Below are positions 1 to 9,520 of a stretch of 64,000 nt of DNA, piece by piece; within the stretch, counting starts at the first letter, position 1; each line of letters opens with the position of its first letter. The notes below the pieces were generated by a model. That model made no database searches. It was not told where the DNA came from and was given only the letters and a program-made list of their open reading frames with translations. A program made the translations under genes and the position numbers. The stretch is from an uncultured Flavobacteriaceae bacterium (GTDB taxonomy: Bacteria; Bacteroidota; Bacteroidia; Flavobacteriales; Flavobacteriaceae). The stretch covers positions 1-64,000 of the forward strand of contig CANNGA010000008.1 of NCBI GenBank assembly GCA_947504035.1. Reading direction: 5' to 3'.

Positions 1-1560
1 AACGCTGGGGCTACAAATGAAAATGCCCAAACCTTGAGTTTTGCGGTAACCAATGATAATAATGCACTTTTTAGCACACAACCAGCTATCGATGCCAGCG
101 GTAACTTAACTTATACCCCTGCTGCCGATGCTAGTGGATCGGCTACTGTAAGTGTGGTACTAACGGATAATGGTGGTACAGCAAATGGTGGCGATGATAC
201 TTTTGCGACCCAAATGTTTGATATTACGGTGAATCCTGTAAACGATGAGCCGAGCTTCACTGCAGGTGCAAACGAAACCATAAACGAAGACGCGGGCACA
301 CAAACGGAGAACGGATGGGCCACAAGCATAAATGCTGGGGCTACAAATGAAAATGCCCAAACACTTAGTTTTGCGGTAACCAATGATAATAATGCACTTT
401 TTAGCACCCAGCCAGCTATCGATGCTAGCGGTAACTTAACTTATACCCCTGCTGCCGATGCTAGTGGATCGGCTACTGTAAGTGTGGTATTAACGGATAA
501 TGGTGGTACAGCCAATGGTGGCGACGATACGTTTGCGACCCAAACGTTTGATATTACGGTGAATCCTGTAAACGATGAGCCGAGCTTCACTGCAGGCGCA
601 AACGAAACCATAAACGAAGACGCGGGCGCACAAACGGAGAACGGATGGGCCACAAGCATAAATGCTGGGGCTACAAATGAAAATGCCCAAACCTTGAGTT
701 TTGCGGTAACCAATGATAATAATGCACTTTTTAGCACCCAGCCAGCTATCGATGTTAGTGGCAATTTAACCTATACACCTGCTGCTGATGCTAGTGGTAC
801 GGCTACTGTAAGTGTGGTACTAACGGATAATGGTGGTACAGCCAATGGTGGCGACGATACCTTTGCGACGCAAACGTTTGATATTACGGTGAATCCTGTA
901 AACGATGAGCCGAGCTTCACTGCAGGCGCAGACGAAACCATAAACGAAGACGCGGGCGCACAAACGGAGAACGGTTGGGCTACAAGTATAAACGCTGGTG
1001 CTACAAATGAAAATGCCCAAACACTTAGTTTTGCGGTAACCAATGATAATAATGCACTTTTTAGCACACAGCCAGCTATCGATGTTAGTGGCAATTTAAC
1101 CTATACACCTGCTGCTGATGCTAGTGGTACGGCTACTGTAAGCGTTGTATTGACCGATAACGGTGGTACAGCCAATGGTGGTGATGCTACTTTTGCGACG
1201 CAACAATTTACAATTACCGTAAATGCCGTAAACGATGCACCAAGTTTTACGCCAGGAGCCAATCAAACTGTAAATGAGGATACAGGCGCACAAACAGTTA
1301 ACGGATGGGCCACGAATTTAGATGCAGGAGCTGCAGATGAGATTGGACAAACTTTAGAGTTTACGGTTGAAAACAACAATAGCACTTTATTTAGCGTTCA
1401 ACCTGCGATAGATGCCAATGGTAATCTTAGCTTTACACCTGCTGAAGGTCAAGTAGGTACTGCGGTAGTAAGCGTAACGCTTCAAGATGATGGTGGAACT
1501 GCTAATGGTGGTGTAGATACTTTTGACGGTGTAGAATTTAGGATCACCATAGATGAAGTG
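1..1560 (+). repeat. 330-bp in-frame tandem repeat array
   Basis: Units start at 1, 331, 661, 991 and 1321, with an exact 330-bp period (110 codons). Copies 1 to 4 differ only at scattered, mostly synonymous positions, while copy 5 is clearly diverged. Variant bases are shared in a patchwork: copies 1 and 3 use ccttgag where copies 2 and 4 use cacttag, while copies 3 and 4 share gatgttagtg. That pattern suggests duplication or gene conversion among units. The array continues upstream of the window. Confidence 0.95.
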
Positions 1561-1803
1561 CTTAGTACTGAAGAAGTATTAGCGCAAAGCGACTTTTCAT
1601 TTGTTAACCCTGTTGCATCTACATTTACCGTAAATAGTAACTTAGAAATTAATTCCATTGTTATTTATAATATGTCTGGATCTCAGGTTACAGCTTCCAA
1701 CAGTAAAAGTATAAATGTAGAGCGTCTGGCTTCAGGAATGTATATTGCCTTTGTTAGAACAACTAATGGAGTGCTTAAAACCTTTAAAATAATTAAAGAA
1801 TAG
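1..1803 (+). CDS. Repetitive cadherin-like surface protein with T9SS type A sorting domain (5' end outside window)
   Basis: The frame is open from the first base, so the N-terminus lies outside the window. The visible 600 residues are five copies of a 110-residue module followed by a C-terminal domain. Each module carries VNDEPSF and NEDAG-type signatures and a TDNGGTANGG segment, as in cadherin-like/tandem-95 adhesin repeats; the many Asp and Asn suggest calcium binding (inference). The first four copies are nearly identical and the fifth is diverged. The last ~80 residues (FVNPVASTFTV to the end at KIIKE) look like a type A T9SS sorting domain, with the usual NPV, GMY and K-I-I-K features. 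The product is therefore expected to be exported by the T9SS and anchored at or released from the surface. A strong terminator follows. The role as adhesin is inferred from the repeat type. Confidence 0.85.
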   Translation, partial: NAGATNENAQTLSFAVTNDNNALFSTQPAIDASGNLTYTPAADASGSATVSVVLTDNGGTANGGDDTFATQMFDITVNPVNDEPSFTAGANETINEDAGTQTENGWATSINAGATNENAQTLSFAVTNDNNALFSTQPAIDASGNLTYTPAADASGSATVSVVLTDNGGTANGGDDTFATQTFDITVNPVNDEPSFTAGANETINEDAGAQTENGWATSINAGATNENAQTLSFAVTNDNNALFSTQPAIDVSGNLTYTPAADASGTATVSVVLTDNGGTANGGDDTFATQTFDITVNPVNDEPSFTAGADETINEDAGAQTENGWATSINAGATNENAQTLSFAVTNDNNALFSTQPAIDVSGNLTYTPAADASGTATVSVVLTDNGGTANGGDATFATQQFTITVNAVNDAPSFTPGANQTVNEDTGAQTVNGWATNLDAGAADEIGQTLEFTVENNNSTLFSVQPAIDANGNLSFTPAEGQVGTAVVSVTLQDDGGTANGGVDTFDGVEFRITIDEVLSTEEVLAQSDFSFVNPVASTFTVNSNLEINSIVIYNMSGSQVTASNSKSINVERLASGMYIAFVRTTNGVLKTFKIIKE

Positions 1804-1837
1804 GCTTCAGCTTAACGCTAAACCGAGTATAATTAGA

Positions 1838-1878
1838 GAAATCGTCTAAAAAGTAATTTTTAGGCGATTTCCTTTTTT
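1838..1878 (+). terminator. Rho-independent terminator of the repeat protein gene
   Basis: A long hairpin has arms GAAATCG-T-C-TAAAAA (1838-1852) and TTTTTA-G-G-CGATTTC (1857-1871) around a GTAA loop. It is followed by a T-rich run at 1872-1878 and lies 35 bp after the stop codon. Confidence 0.9.
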
Positions 1879-2240
1879 AGGAACAGATGAAATATCACGC
1901 TTCTAAGAGGAACTATTAGAACCGTAAGACACAAATGTGTATAAAGAAGTTGACTTTGTGTAGAAACTTTTGGCGCGAAACGAGGCAGTAACCGTTGTTT
2001 TAATTTAAGAAAATTGAAGGCGCCATTAAAAGAAAAGTGCATTGATCCTCCGTTCTCTGAATTCATGACTGAACTCTAAACACCTTAAAACAAAAGATAA
2101 CGGTATTTTAAGTTTATAATATTCTTAGATTTAGAGATAAAACGTTACAGCGTTTACGTTTGTATTTCATCTTTAGCTGATAAGGTGCATTTTAAATGAG
2201 ACTTTGATATTTAAAAACGATGCTATGATGACGAGTAGGT
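1879..2240. other. Intergenic stretch without a confident gene
   Basis: About 360 bp separates the terminator from the convergent SPOR gene. The only open frame of note is a 68-codon minus-strand frame (2066 to 1860) that runs through the terminator hairpin. It has no recognisable domain and I do not call it a gene. Short AT-rich segments and a GC-richer patch at about 1970-2030 (ggcgcgaaacgaggc) are visible. No tRNA, riboswitch or repeat pair was identified. It could be a degenerate interspersed element or an unrecognised small RNA. Confidence 0.4.
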
Positions 2241-2621
2241 TTAGCTCTTTTTAGGTTTAAAAATAAAAGCATTTGGGAATTTGCTTTTAATACGTTTTAA
2301 AGCGCGGTCAGCTTCTAAGCGTGTGTTAAAATTTCCAGCCCAAATTTTAAAATTAGGCGTTTCGTAGTGCATTACAGGACGCCATTGGCTAAATGCTTCA
2401 ACAAAGTTGTTCTGCGCAAATTTAGCCCCAGAACGGTTCCCAGAATACACTTGAATCTTATAACGTCTAGAATCGGTTTCATTGGTATTCATCTCCTTTT
2501 TTAATTCGAGGAGCTGTGCAATTCTTTGATCTTGATTTATGGTAACTTGACCTTGTTGTCCTTGCATTTGTATTGAAAATACTAAGGTAATGGCTGTAAG
2601 GTATATAACGTTTCGTTTCAT
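2241..2621 (-). CDS. SPOR domain-containing secreted protein
   Basis: The product is 126 residues. It has a signal peptide (residues 1-21, ending near MQGQ), a short Gln/Lys/Glu-rich linker, and a SPOR domain at about 51-124 that begins RYKIQVYSGN and ends FPNAFIFKP. SPOR domains bind denuded peptidoglycan glycans, so a periplasmic or envelope role is likely, for example at division sites. It is transcribed divergently from the act operon, and a well-formed -33/-7 promoter lies about 100 bp upstream. No catalytic domain is present. The specific function is unknown. Confidence 0.85.
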   Translation of the reverse strand: MKRNVIYLTAITLVFSIQMQGQQGQVTINQDQRIAQLLELKKEMNTNETDSRRYKIQVYSGNRSGAKFAQNNFVEAFSQWRPVMHYETPNFKIWAGNFNTRLEADRALKRIKSKFPNAFIFKPKKS

Positions 2622-2725
2622 TTTATTCGTGTTTTAGCCTTGTAAGTATGAGCCGAAATAGAGGGCTTAAAAACTTACAGAACGGATGTGTTTTTTATCA
2701 AATACGGCTCTAAAATTAACAGTTA

Positions 2726-2756
2726 CAAAGGTATGCGATATAACTATAGATAGCAA
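2726..2756 (-). promoter_or_regulatory. Bacteroidota-type promoter for the SPOR gene
   Basis: Read on the minus strand, a TTG (complement of 2754-2756) and TACCTTTG (complement of 2726-2733) are separated by 20 nt. This matches the Flavobacterium -33 TTG / -7 TAnnTTTG consensus. The implied transcript starts near 2722, giving a leader of about 100 nt. Confidence 0.65.
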
Positions 2757-2831
2757 TTGTTTTGCTATTTAGAATTTCTCTAAATTAGCAATTAACAGTT
2801 CCCTAACATTTCTCAAATCGACTTTAAGTAT

Positions 2832-2839
2832 TACTTTTG
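2832..2839 (+). promoter_or_regulatory. -7 promoter box of the act-cox operon
   Basis: TACTTTTG matches TAnnTTTG and lies 81 bp before actA, in the divergent intergenic region. No clear TTG sits 17-23 nt upstream, so the -33 half is weak. Confidence 0.5.
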
Positions 2840-2920
2840 CCTGAGATTTTAGAACTGGTTTTTTCTCAATTTCTAATGAAAAAATCGTACCAAAGTTAAG
2901 AAGTTAATATAACTAATAAT

Positions 2921-4225
2921 ATGAAACAGGTGATTCACCGTAAGTTAAGCAAAGCAGTTTTACATTTCGGCTTAATTTTATCATTAGCGTTTACAACAGC
3001 TCTTTCGGCACAGGAAGGAGATGCGGCAAAAGGAAAATCTTTATTCAATGCCAATTGTGCAGCGTGTCATAAGTTGAATAAGAAAATGACAGGCCCCGCT
3101 TTAGCTAATGTAGAAGCAAGATTAGCAGAAGAAGGTTTAGATAGAACATGGATCTATGCATGGGTAAAGAATAGTTCTGGAGTTATAAAATCTGGTGATG
3201 CTTATGCAAATAAGATTTATAACGAGTACGGTGGTGCAGCAATGACCGCTTTTCCGCAGTTGTCGAATGCAGATATTGATAATATTTTAGCGTACACGGC
3301 AGCGCCCCCTAAGAAAGCCCCTGTTGTAGATGGTACGGGTAATTCTGCGCAGCAAGTTCAGGCCTCGTCAGGTTCAGGTATTTCAAATGAAATTATACTA
3401 GGCGCTTTAGCTTTATTGTTTATGCTATTGGCTTTAGGGTTATATTTAGTAAATAAAACACTGCGTCGTTTTGCTACGGCCCAAGGGATTGCAATTCCTG
3501 AAGGCGAAAAAAGAACACCGCTTTGGAAAGCATTTGTTCAGAATCAGTTTTTAATGATTGTAGTTGCGATATTCTTTTTGTTATCTAGTGCTTATTTCGT
3601 GTATGGTTTCTTGTCTCAAATTGGAGTAGATCAAGGTTACGAGCCAGTGCAACCTATACATTATTCACATAGAATACATGCTGGAGATAATGGGATTGAT
3701 TGTAAATATTGTCACTCGTCAGCCAGAGTAAGTAAGCATTCTGGGATACCATCATTAAATGTATGTATGAACTGTCATAAATCAATTTATGAAGTAGCGC
3801 CAGAAACCCAGCAAGAAGGTTTAGGAGAATACGGTGTAGATTACAACGCAGAAATCAAGAAATTATATGCTGCTGTAGGCTGGGATGACGCTGAGCAGAA
3901 ATACACAGGAGAAACGCAACCTGTAAAATGGATAAGAATTCATAACCTTCCAGATTTTGCCTATTTTAACCATTCACAGCATGTTACTGTAGCAGGTGTT
4001 GAATGTCAAAAATGTCACGGGCCAGTAGAAGAAATGGAAGTTATGTATCAACATGCACCATTAACTATGGGCTGGTGTATTAACTGTCACAGAGAAACAA
4101 ATGTTGCTGTGAAAGATAATGCCTATTACGAGAAGATACACGATGAATTATCTAAGAAGTACGGTGTAGAGAATTTAACAGCCGCTCAAATGGGTGGTCT
4201 GGAATGTGGTAAGTGTCACTATTAA
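2921..4225 (+). CDS. actA: Alternative complex III subunit ActA, fused to a cytochrome c domain
   Basis: ActA is the multiheme c-type cytochrome of the quinol:cytochrome c/oxidase oxidoreductase ACIII, on the periplasmic side. The 434-residue product has a signal peptide (1-30). A class I cytochrome c domain follows with heme motif CAACH at 46-50, then two membrane helices at about 155-177 and 206-230. The C-terminal domain carries five more CxxCH motifs: CKYCH, CMNCH, CQKCH, CINCH, and CGKCH at the extreme C-terminus. That makes six heme sites. The N-terminal mono-heme fusion is an arrangement I associate with Bacteroidota ACIII. It is the first gene of the act-cox operon. Confidence 0.92.
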   Translation: MKQVIHRKLSKAVLHFGLILSLAFTTALSAQEGDAAKGKSLFNANCAACHKLNKKMTGPALANVEARLAEEGLDRTWIYAWVKNSSGVIKSGDAYANKIYNEYGGAAMTAFPQLSNADIDNILAYTAAPPKKAPVVDGTGNSAQQVQASSGSGISNEIILGALALLFMLLALGLYLVNKTLRRFATAQGIAIPEGEKRTPLWKAFVQNQFLMIVVAIFFLLSSAYFVYGFLSQIGVDQGYEPVQPIHYSHRIHAGDNGIDCKYCHSSARVSKHSGIPSLNVCMNCHKSIYEVAPETQQEGLGEYGVDYNAEIKKLYAAVGWDDAEQKYTGETQPVKWIRIHNLPDFAYFNHSQHVTVAGVECQKCHGPVEEMEVMYQHAPLTMGWCINCHRETNVAVKDNAYYEKIHDELSKKYGVENLTAAQMGGLECGKCHY

Positions 4226-4301
4226 TTTAGATGGTTTTATTTTCGTGAATGCGAAAAGTAAGTGTTAAAATAAATAATAAGAAGTAATTCAATTATATAA
4301 T

Positions 4302-7300
4302 ATGTCATCAAACAAGAAATACTGGAAAAGTGTTGAGGAGCTAAATGAAAATAGCTCTATTGTTGAGACGCTAAAACAAAACGAGTTTGTAGAAGAGATT
4401 CCTACTGATGAATTTTTAGGTGATAAAGAAACATTAGAAGCAACATCTACAACACGTCGCGATTTCTTAAAGTATGTTGGTTTCACTACAGCAGCAGCTT
4501 CGCTTGCAGCTTGTGAAGGCCCTGTAAAGAAGTCTATTCCTTATGTGGTACAGCCAACAGAGATTATTCCTGGTGTTGCAAATTACTATGCAACAACAAT
4601 AGCGAATGGTTTTGATTTCGCAAGTGTTTTAGTAAAGACTCGAGAAGGACGTCCTATTAAAATAGAGAATAACGACTTAGCAGCAACCAATGGTAGTGCA
4701 AATGCTAGAGTTAATGCCTCTGTTTTAGGACTGTATGATAGTTTGAGAGTACAAGGACCTACTAAAGGCGGTGCCGCTATTTCTTGGAACGATTTCGATA
4801 GAGAAACATCGCAAGCGTTAACCAATATAGCAGCAGCCAATAAGGAAATTGTATTATTAACACAAACGTTTGCAAGTCCATCAACGAACAGATTAGTTGC
4901 AGAGTTCTCAGAAAAGTATGGTAATGTAAGCCATGTACAGTATGATGCTGTGTCAGAATCGGCTGCATTAGATGCGTTTCAAGCCAAGTACGGTGTAAGA
5001 GGATTAGCGAATTATGACTTTTCAGAAGCAATGACAATTGTTTCTATTGGTGCAGATTTCTTAGGAGATTGGCAAGGTGGCGGATTTGATGCTGTCTATG
5101 CAAAGCATAGAATTCCAGACCACGGTAAAATGTCACGTCATATCCAGTTTGAATCTAATATGACCTTATCTGGAGCTAATGCAGATAAACGTGTGCCGTT
5201 AACACCAAGCGAACAGAAATTAGCCTTAGCTAAATTATACAGTTTAGTTGTTGGTGGTGCTGTTTCTGGAACATTACCAGAACCTATAGACGCAGCAGTT
5301 AAGCAAGCGGCTAAAGCACTTAAGAAAGCAGGAAGTAAAGCAGTTGTATTAACAGGACTTCAAGATGTAAATGCACAAACTGTAGTTTTAGAGATAAATG
5401 AAGCTTTAAAAAGTAAAGCATTCGATCCTAAAACGCCAATATTAACACGACAAGGAAGCGATAAAGCTATAAACCAATTGGTTGCTAAATTGAAAGCAGG
5501 TCAAGTTGGTGCCATCATCATGAGTGGTGTTAACCCAGCATATACATTGCCAAATGCAGCAGACTTTTTAGAAGGCTTAAAGCAAACTGAATTATCGATA
5601 GCGTTTTCATTAAAAGCAGATGAAACCGCTTCTCAAGCACAATATATCGCTGCGGCACCACATTACTTAGAGTCATGGGGTGACGTAGAGTTGAAGAAAG
5701 GACATTACGCTCTAACACAGCCTGCAATTCGTCCTTTATTTGATACCAGACAATTTCAAGACGCTTTATTAAAGTGGACAGGTAGCGATACCTCTTACCA
5801 CGATTACATTAAAGGGACTTGGGGAGACACTATTTTAGGTGAAAGTTCTTTTAACAAAGCATTACACGATGGTGTATTTGTTGGAACATTAGCCGAAGTT
5901 ATAGAAACAGAAGTTACAGAAGATGCTATTGAAGAAGCACCTTCAGGTAATGCCGCAAGAGCTTTAGCAGGATCTGCTACATCTAATGGCGCAGAGTTAA
6001 CCTTATATACCAAAGTAGGAATGGGAGATGGGCAACAAGCCAATAACCCTTGGTTGCAAGAATTTCCAGATCCTATTACAAGAACATCTTGGGATAACTA
6101 CTTAACAGTATCTAAAGCCGATGCAGAAGCTTTAGGCTTAGTGAACGAAAATGTTGCTAATGGAGCATTAAACGGTAGTTATGCAAAAGTAACGGTTAAT
6201 GGAACCTCTGTTACAGCACCGGTAATCATCCAACCAGGACAAGCTAAAGGATCTTTTGGTTTGGCATTAGGCTACGGGAAAACGCTAGGTTTAAAAGAAG
6301 AAATGCAAACAGGTGTTAATGCATATCCACTATACCAAAACTTCAATAGCGTGCAAAACGTTACTGTAGAAGCAGTGTCTGGAGTTCATGAGTTTGCTTG
6401 TGTACAATTGCAAAACACATTAATGGGTAGAGGAGATATCGTTAAGGAAACAACCTTAGAGATCTTCAATACAAAAGATAAAGAATACTGGAACCCAATA
6501 CCAAAAGTATCTTTAGATCACGAAGAGACACCAGTAACGTCTCCAGAAGTTGATTTATGGAATGAGTTTGACCGTTCAATAGGGCACCATTTTAACCTGT
6601 CTATAGACTTAAATGCCTGTACAGGATGTGGATCATGTGTTATTGCATGTCATGCAGAAAACAACGTTCCAGTAGTAGGGAAATCAGAAATACGTCGTAG
6701 CCGTGATATGCACTGGTTACGTATCGATAGGTATTATTCATCTGAAGATTCGTTTGAAGCGGATGATGCTAAGAAAGATGGATTCTCTGGTCTAACAGGA
6801 GATAACGGTTCATTAGGTGGTTTTGGTCAATTAGAAGATCCAGCAGACAATCCTCAAGTTGCATTCCAACCTGTCATGTGTCAGCACTGTAACCACGCAC
6901 CATGTGAAACTGTATGTCCAGTAGCGGCAACAGCACACGGACGTCAAGGGCAAAACCATATGGCGTATAACCGTTGTGTAGGTACACGTTACTGCGCCAA
7001 TAACTGTCCTTATAAAGTACGTCGTTTCAACTGGTTCTTATACAATGGTAATGACGAGTTCGATTACCATATGAATGATGACCTAGGGCGCATGGTATTA
7101 AACCCAGATGTTGTAGTACGTTCAAGAGGGGTGATGGAAAAATGTTCGATGTGTATTCAAAAAACACAGAAAACGATTCTTGATGCCAAACGCGATGGAC
7201 GTGTTATTAAAGATGGTGAGTTCCAAACAGCATGTTCTGCAGCGTGCAGCAGCGGTGCTATGACTTTTGGAGACATCAATGACAAAGACAGTAAAGTTGC

Positions 7301-7403
7301 AAAACTTACACAAGATAAACGTATGTATCACTTGTTAGAGCATGTAGGCACAAAGCCAAACGTAATGTATCAAGCAAAAGTGAGAAATACAACAGAAGCA
7401 TAA
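4302..7403 (+). CDS. actB: Alternative complex III subunit ActB (molybdopterin-like plus Fe-S domains)
   Basis: The 1033-residue subunit carries the iron-sulfur clusters of ACIII. A Tat-like signal with TRRDFLK (RR at 52-53) runs into a small-residue stretch ending in Cys71, so it may be a Tat-exported lipoprotein. The central part resembles the molybdopterin oxidoreductase fold; in this family that region is known to lack the cofactor. The C-terminal ferredoxin-like part has Cys groups at about 770-785 (CTGCGSC), 860-873 (CQHC, CETVCP), 892-903 and 948-981. It transfers electrons between quinol and the ActA/ActE hemes. It lies between actA and actC in the canonical order. Confidence 0.93.
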   Translation: MSSNKKYWKSVEELNENSSIVETLKQNEFVEEIPTDEFLGDKETLEATSTTRRDFLKYVGFTTAAASLAACEGPVKKSIPYVVQPTEIIPGVANYYATTIANGFDFASVLVKTREGRPIKIENNDLAATNGSANARVNASVLGLYDSLRVQGPTKGGAAISWNDFDRETSQALTNIAAANKEIVLLTQTFASPSTNRLVAEFSEKYGNVSHVQYDAVSESAALDAFQAKYGVRGLANYDFSEAMTIVSIGADFLGDWQGGGFDAVYAKHRIPDHGKMSRHIQFESNMTLSGANADKRVPLTPSEQKLALAKLYSLVVGGAVSGTLPEPIDAAVKQAAKALKKAGSKAVVLTGLQDVNAQTVVLEINEALKSKAFDPKTPILTRQGSDKAINQLVAKLKAGQVGAIIMSGVNPAYTLPNAADFLEGLKQTELSIAFSLKADETASQAQYIAAAPHYLESWGDVELKKGHYALTQPAIRPLFDTRQFQDALLKWTGSDTSYHDYIKGTWGDTILGESSFNKALHDGVFVGTLAEVIETEVTEDAIEEAPSGNAARALAGSATSNGAELTLYTKVGMGDGQQANNPWLQEFPDPITRTSWDNYLTVSKADAEALGLVNENVANGALNGSYAKVTVNGTSVTAPVIIQPGQAKGSFGLALGYGKTLGLKEEMQTGVNAYPLYQNFNSVQNVTVEAVSGVHEFACVQLQNTLMGRGDIVKETTLEIFNTKDKEYWNPIPKVSLDHEETPVTSPEVDLWNEFDRSIGHHFNLSIDLNACTGCGSCVIACHAENNVPVVGKSEIRRSRDMHWLRIDRYYSSEDSFEADDAKKDGFSGLTGDNGSLGGFGQLEDPADNPQVAFQPVMCQHCNHAPCETVCPVAATAHGRQGQNHMAYNRCVGTRYCANNCPYKVRRFNWFLYNGNDEFDYHMNDDLGRMVLNPDVVVRSRGVMEKCSMCIQKTQKTILDAKRDGRVIKDGEFQTACSAACSSGAMTFGDINDKDSKVAKLTQDKRMYHLLEHVGTKPNVMYQAKVRNTTEA

Positions 7404-7431
7404 ATCTAATTAAAGAATCAATTATATAATT

Positions 7432-8883
7432 ATGGCGTCTCATTACGAAGCACCTATTAGAAGACCTTTAGTTACAGGAGAGAAATCATACCACGACGTT
7501 ACTGTGGATGTGGCCAAGCCTGTAGAAGGAAAAGCCAATAAGCAATGGTGGATAGTTTTCAGTATCTCACTTGTCGCTTTCCTTTGGGGGATTGGATGTA
7601 TTATTTATACCGTTTCAACTGGTATTGGAACTTGGGGTCTTAACAGAACCGTAAACTGGGCATGGGATATCACAAACTTTGTTTGGTGGGTAGGTATCGG
7701 TCATGCAGGTACACTTATTTCTGCAGTACTCTTATTATTCCGTCAAAAATGGAGAATGGCGATTAACCGATCTGCAGAGGCGATGACCATCTTCTCGGTA
7801 GTACAAGCAGGTTTATTTCCAATCATACACATGGGGCGCCCTTGGTTAGCCTATTGGGTATTACCTATTCCAAACCAATTTGGATCGTTATGGGTAAACT
7901 TTAACTCGCCATTACTTTGGGATGTATTTGCAATATCAACGTATCTATCGGTATCATTGGTATTCTGGTGGACAGGTTTATTGCCAGATTTCGCCATGCT
8001 TAGAGATAGAGCAATCAAACCTTTTCAAAAGAAAATATATGCTTTGCTAAGTTTTGGATGGTCTGGACGTGCTAAAGATTGGCAACGTTTCGAAGAAGTA
8101 TCTTTAGTCTTAGCAGGTTTAGCAACACCATTAGTACTTTCTGTACACACCATTGTATCTTTTGATTTTGCAACGTCTGTAATACCAGGATGGCACACGA
8201 CAATATTTCCACCGTATTTCGTTGCAGGTGCTGTATTCTCAGGATTTGCTATGGTAAATACATTACTTATCATTATGCGTAAAGTATGTAATTTAGAAGA
8301 TTACATTACAGTACAACATATCGAACTTATGAATATTGTAATTATGATTACAGGTTCTATAGTAGGTGTGGCTTATATCACAGAGTTGTTCATCGCATGG
8401 TATTCTGGAGTAGAATACGAACAGTATGCCTTCTTAAACAGAGCAACAGGACCTTACGCATGGGCGTATTGGATGATGATGTCTTGTAACGTGTTTTCAC
8501 CACAATTCATGTGGTTTAAGAAACTAAGAACAAGTATCATGTTTTCATTCTTTATCTCCTTAGTCGTTAATGTAGGAATGTGGTTTGAGCGTTTTGTAAT
8601 TATTGTAACATCATTACACAGAGATTATTTACCATCATCATGGACAATGTTCTCTCCAACATTTGTAGATATAGGTATTTTTATTGGAACGATAGGTTTC
8701 TTTTTCGTACTGTTCTTATTATACTCAAGAACATTCCCTGTAATAGCACAAGCAGAGGTGAAAACGATATTAAAGTCTTCTGGAGAGCGTTACAAGAAAA
8801 TTAGAGAAGCAGGAGGAAGTTTATCAGGTACAGGTGCAGACCCAAGAACTTCAGAGGTAAACAATAAAGAAACACAAAACTAA
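7432..8883 (+). CDS. actC: Alternative complex III subunit ActC (NrfD/PsrC-type membrane protein)
   Basis: This 483-residue polytopic membrane protein is of the NrfD/PsrC family, with about ten predicted helices. It starts with a hydrophilic segment of about 40 residues, and WWIVFSISLVAFLWG opens the first helix. In ACIII, ActC and ActF are the paralogous integral subunits, and ActC is the favoured quinol-binding site. The hydrophilic C-terminus (from about 440) is Gly/Ser-rich. It sits 28 nt after actB and 9 nt before actD. Confidence 0.93.
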   Translation: MASHYEAPIRRPLVTGEKSYHDVTVDVAKPVEGKANKQWWIVFSISLVAFLWGIGCIIYTVSTGIGTWGLNRTVNWAWDITNFVWWVGIGHAGTLISAVLLLFRQKWRMAINRSAEAMTIFSVVQAGLFPIIHMGRPWLAYWVLPIPNQFGSLWVNFNSPLLWDVFAISTYLSVSLVFWWTGLLPDFAMLRDRAIKPFQKKIYALLSFGWSGRAKDWQRFEEVSLVLAGLATPLVLSVHTIVSFDFATSVIPGWHTTIFPPYFVAGAVFSGFAMVNTLLIIMRKVCNLEDYITVQHIELMNIVIMITGSIVGVAYITELFIAWYSGVEYEQYAFLNRATGPYAWAYWMMMSCNVFSPQFMWFKKLRTSIMFSFFISLVVNVGMWFERFVIIVTSLHRDYLPSSWTMFSPTFVDIGIFIGTIGFFFVLFLLYSRTFPVIAQAEVKTILKSSGERYKKIREAGGSLSGTGADPRTSEVNNKETQN

Positions 8884-8892
8884 AAGTAGCAT

Positions 8893-9426
8893 ATGGAAGC
8901 TTCAAAAGTAATTCACGCTATTTATACAGACGATGATGTATTAATGTCTGCCGTTAAGAAGGTAAAGGCAGCAAAACATCATATAGAGGAAATATACACA
9001 CCATTTCCTGTACACGGACTAGACAAAGCTATGGGATTAGCGCCAACACGAATTGCGATTACAGCATTCATGTACGGGCTAGTAGGTTTAACAGTTGCTA
9101 TTACAATGATGAATTTCATTATGATAGAAGACTGGCCTCAAGACATTGGAGGTAAGCCTAGCTTTAGCTACATAGAAAACATGCCCGCATTTGTGCCTAT
9201 CATGTTTGAGCTTACTGTATTTTTTGCAGCACACTTAATGGTGATAACATTTTACTTAAGAAGTAGAATGTGGCCTTTTAAGAATGCTGAGAATCCAGAT
9301 CCAAGAACAACAGATGATCATTTCCTTATGGAAATCCCTGTTCATGGCAATGCAAGTGAATTGGAACGTTTACTAGCTGAAACGGGTGCAGTAGAAATTA
9401 ATTTAGTTGATAAAGAAGCGCATTAA
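8893..9426 (+). CDS. actD: Alternative complex III subunit ActD (DUF3341)
   Basis: This 177-residue protein starts with a small soluble domain (ASKVIHAIYTDDDVLMSA). Two transmembrane helices follow at about 57-77 and 97-122, matching the DUF3341/ActD family. ActD is an accessory membrane subunit without cofactors. Position 4 in the operon fits the canonical actABCDE(F) order. Confidence 0.9.
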   Translation: MEASKVIHAIYTDDDVLMSAVKKVKAAKHHIEEIYTPFPVHGLDKAMGLAPTRIAITAFMYGLVGLTVAITMMNFIMIEDWPQDIGGKPSFSYIENMPAFVPIMFELTVFFAAHLMVITFYLRSRMWPFKNAENPDPRTTDDHFLMEIPVHGNASELERLLAETGAVEINLVDKEAH

Positions 9427-9520
9427 TAGAGTTTTATGAAATGCACACAAACACTTATAGAATTAGATAAGAGCTGTTTGTAAAGACCATTTGATAAAAA
9501 AGTACAATAGAAACTGACAA

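Noticed and set aside
111-1293. Periodic antisense open frames of 66-107 codons
   Set aside because: They recur with the 330-bp repeats and mirror the coding strand, so they are shadows of the repeat gene.
1-1560. CRISPR array
   Set aside because: The repeats are 330 bp, contiguous and coding, with no spacers.
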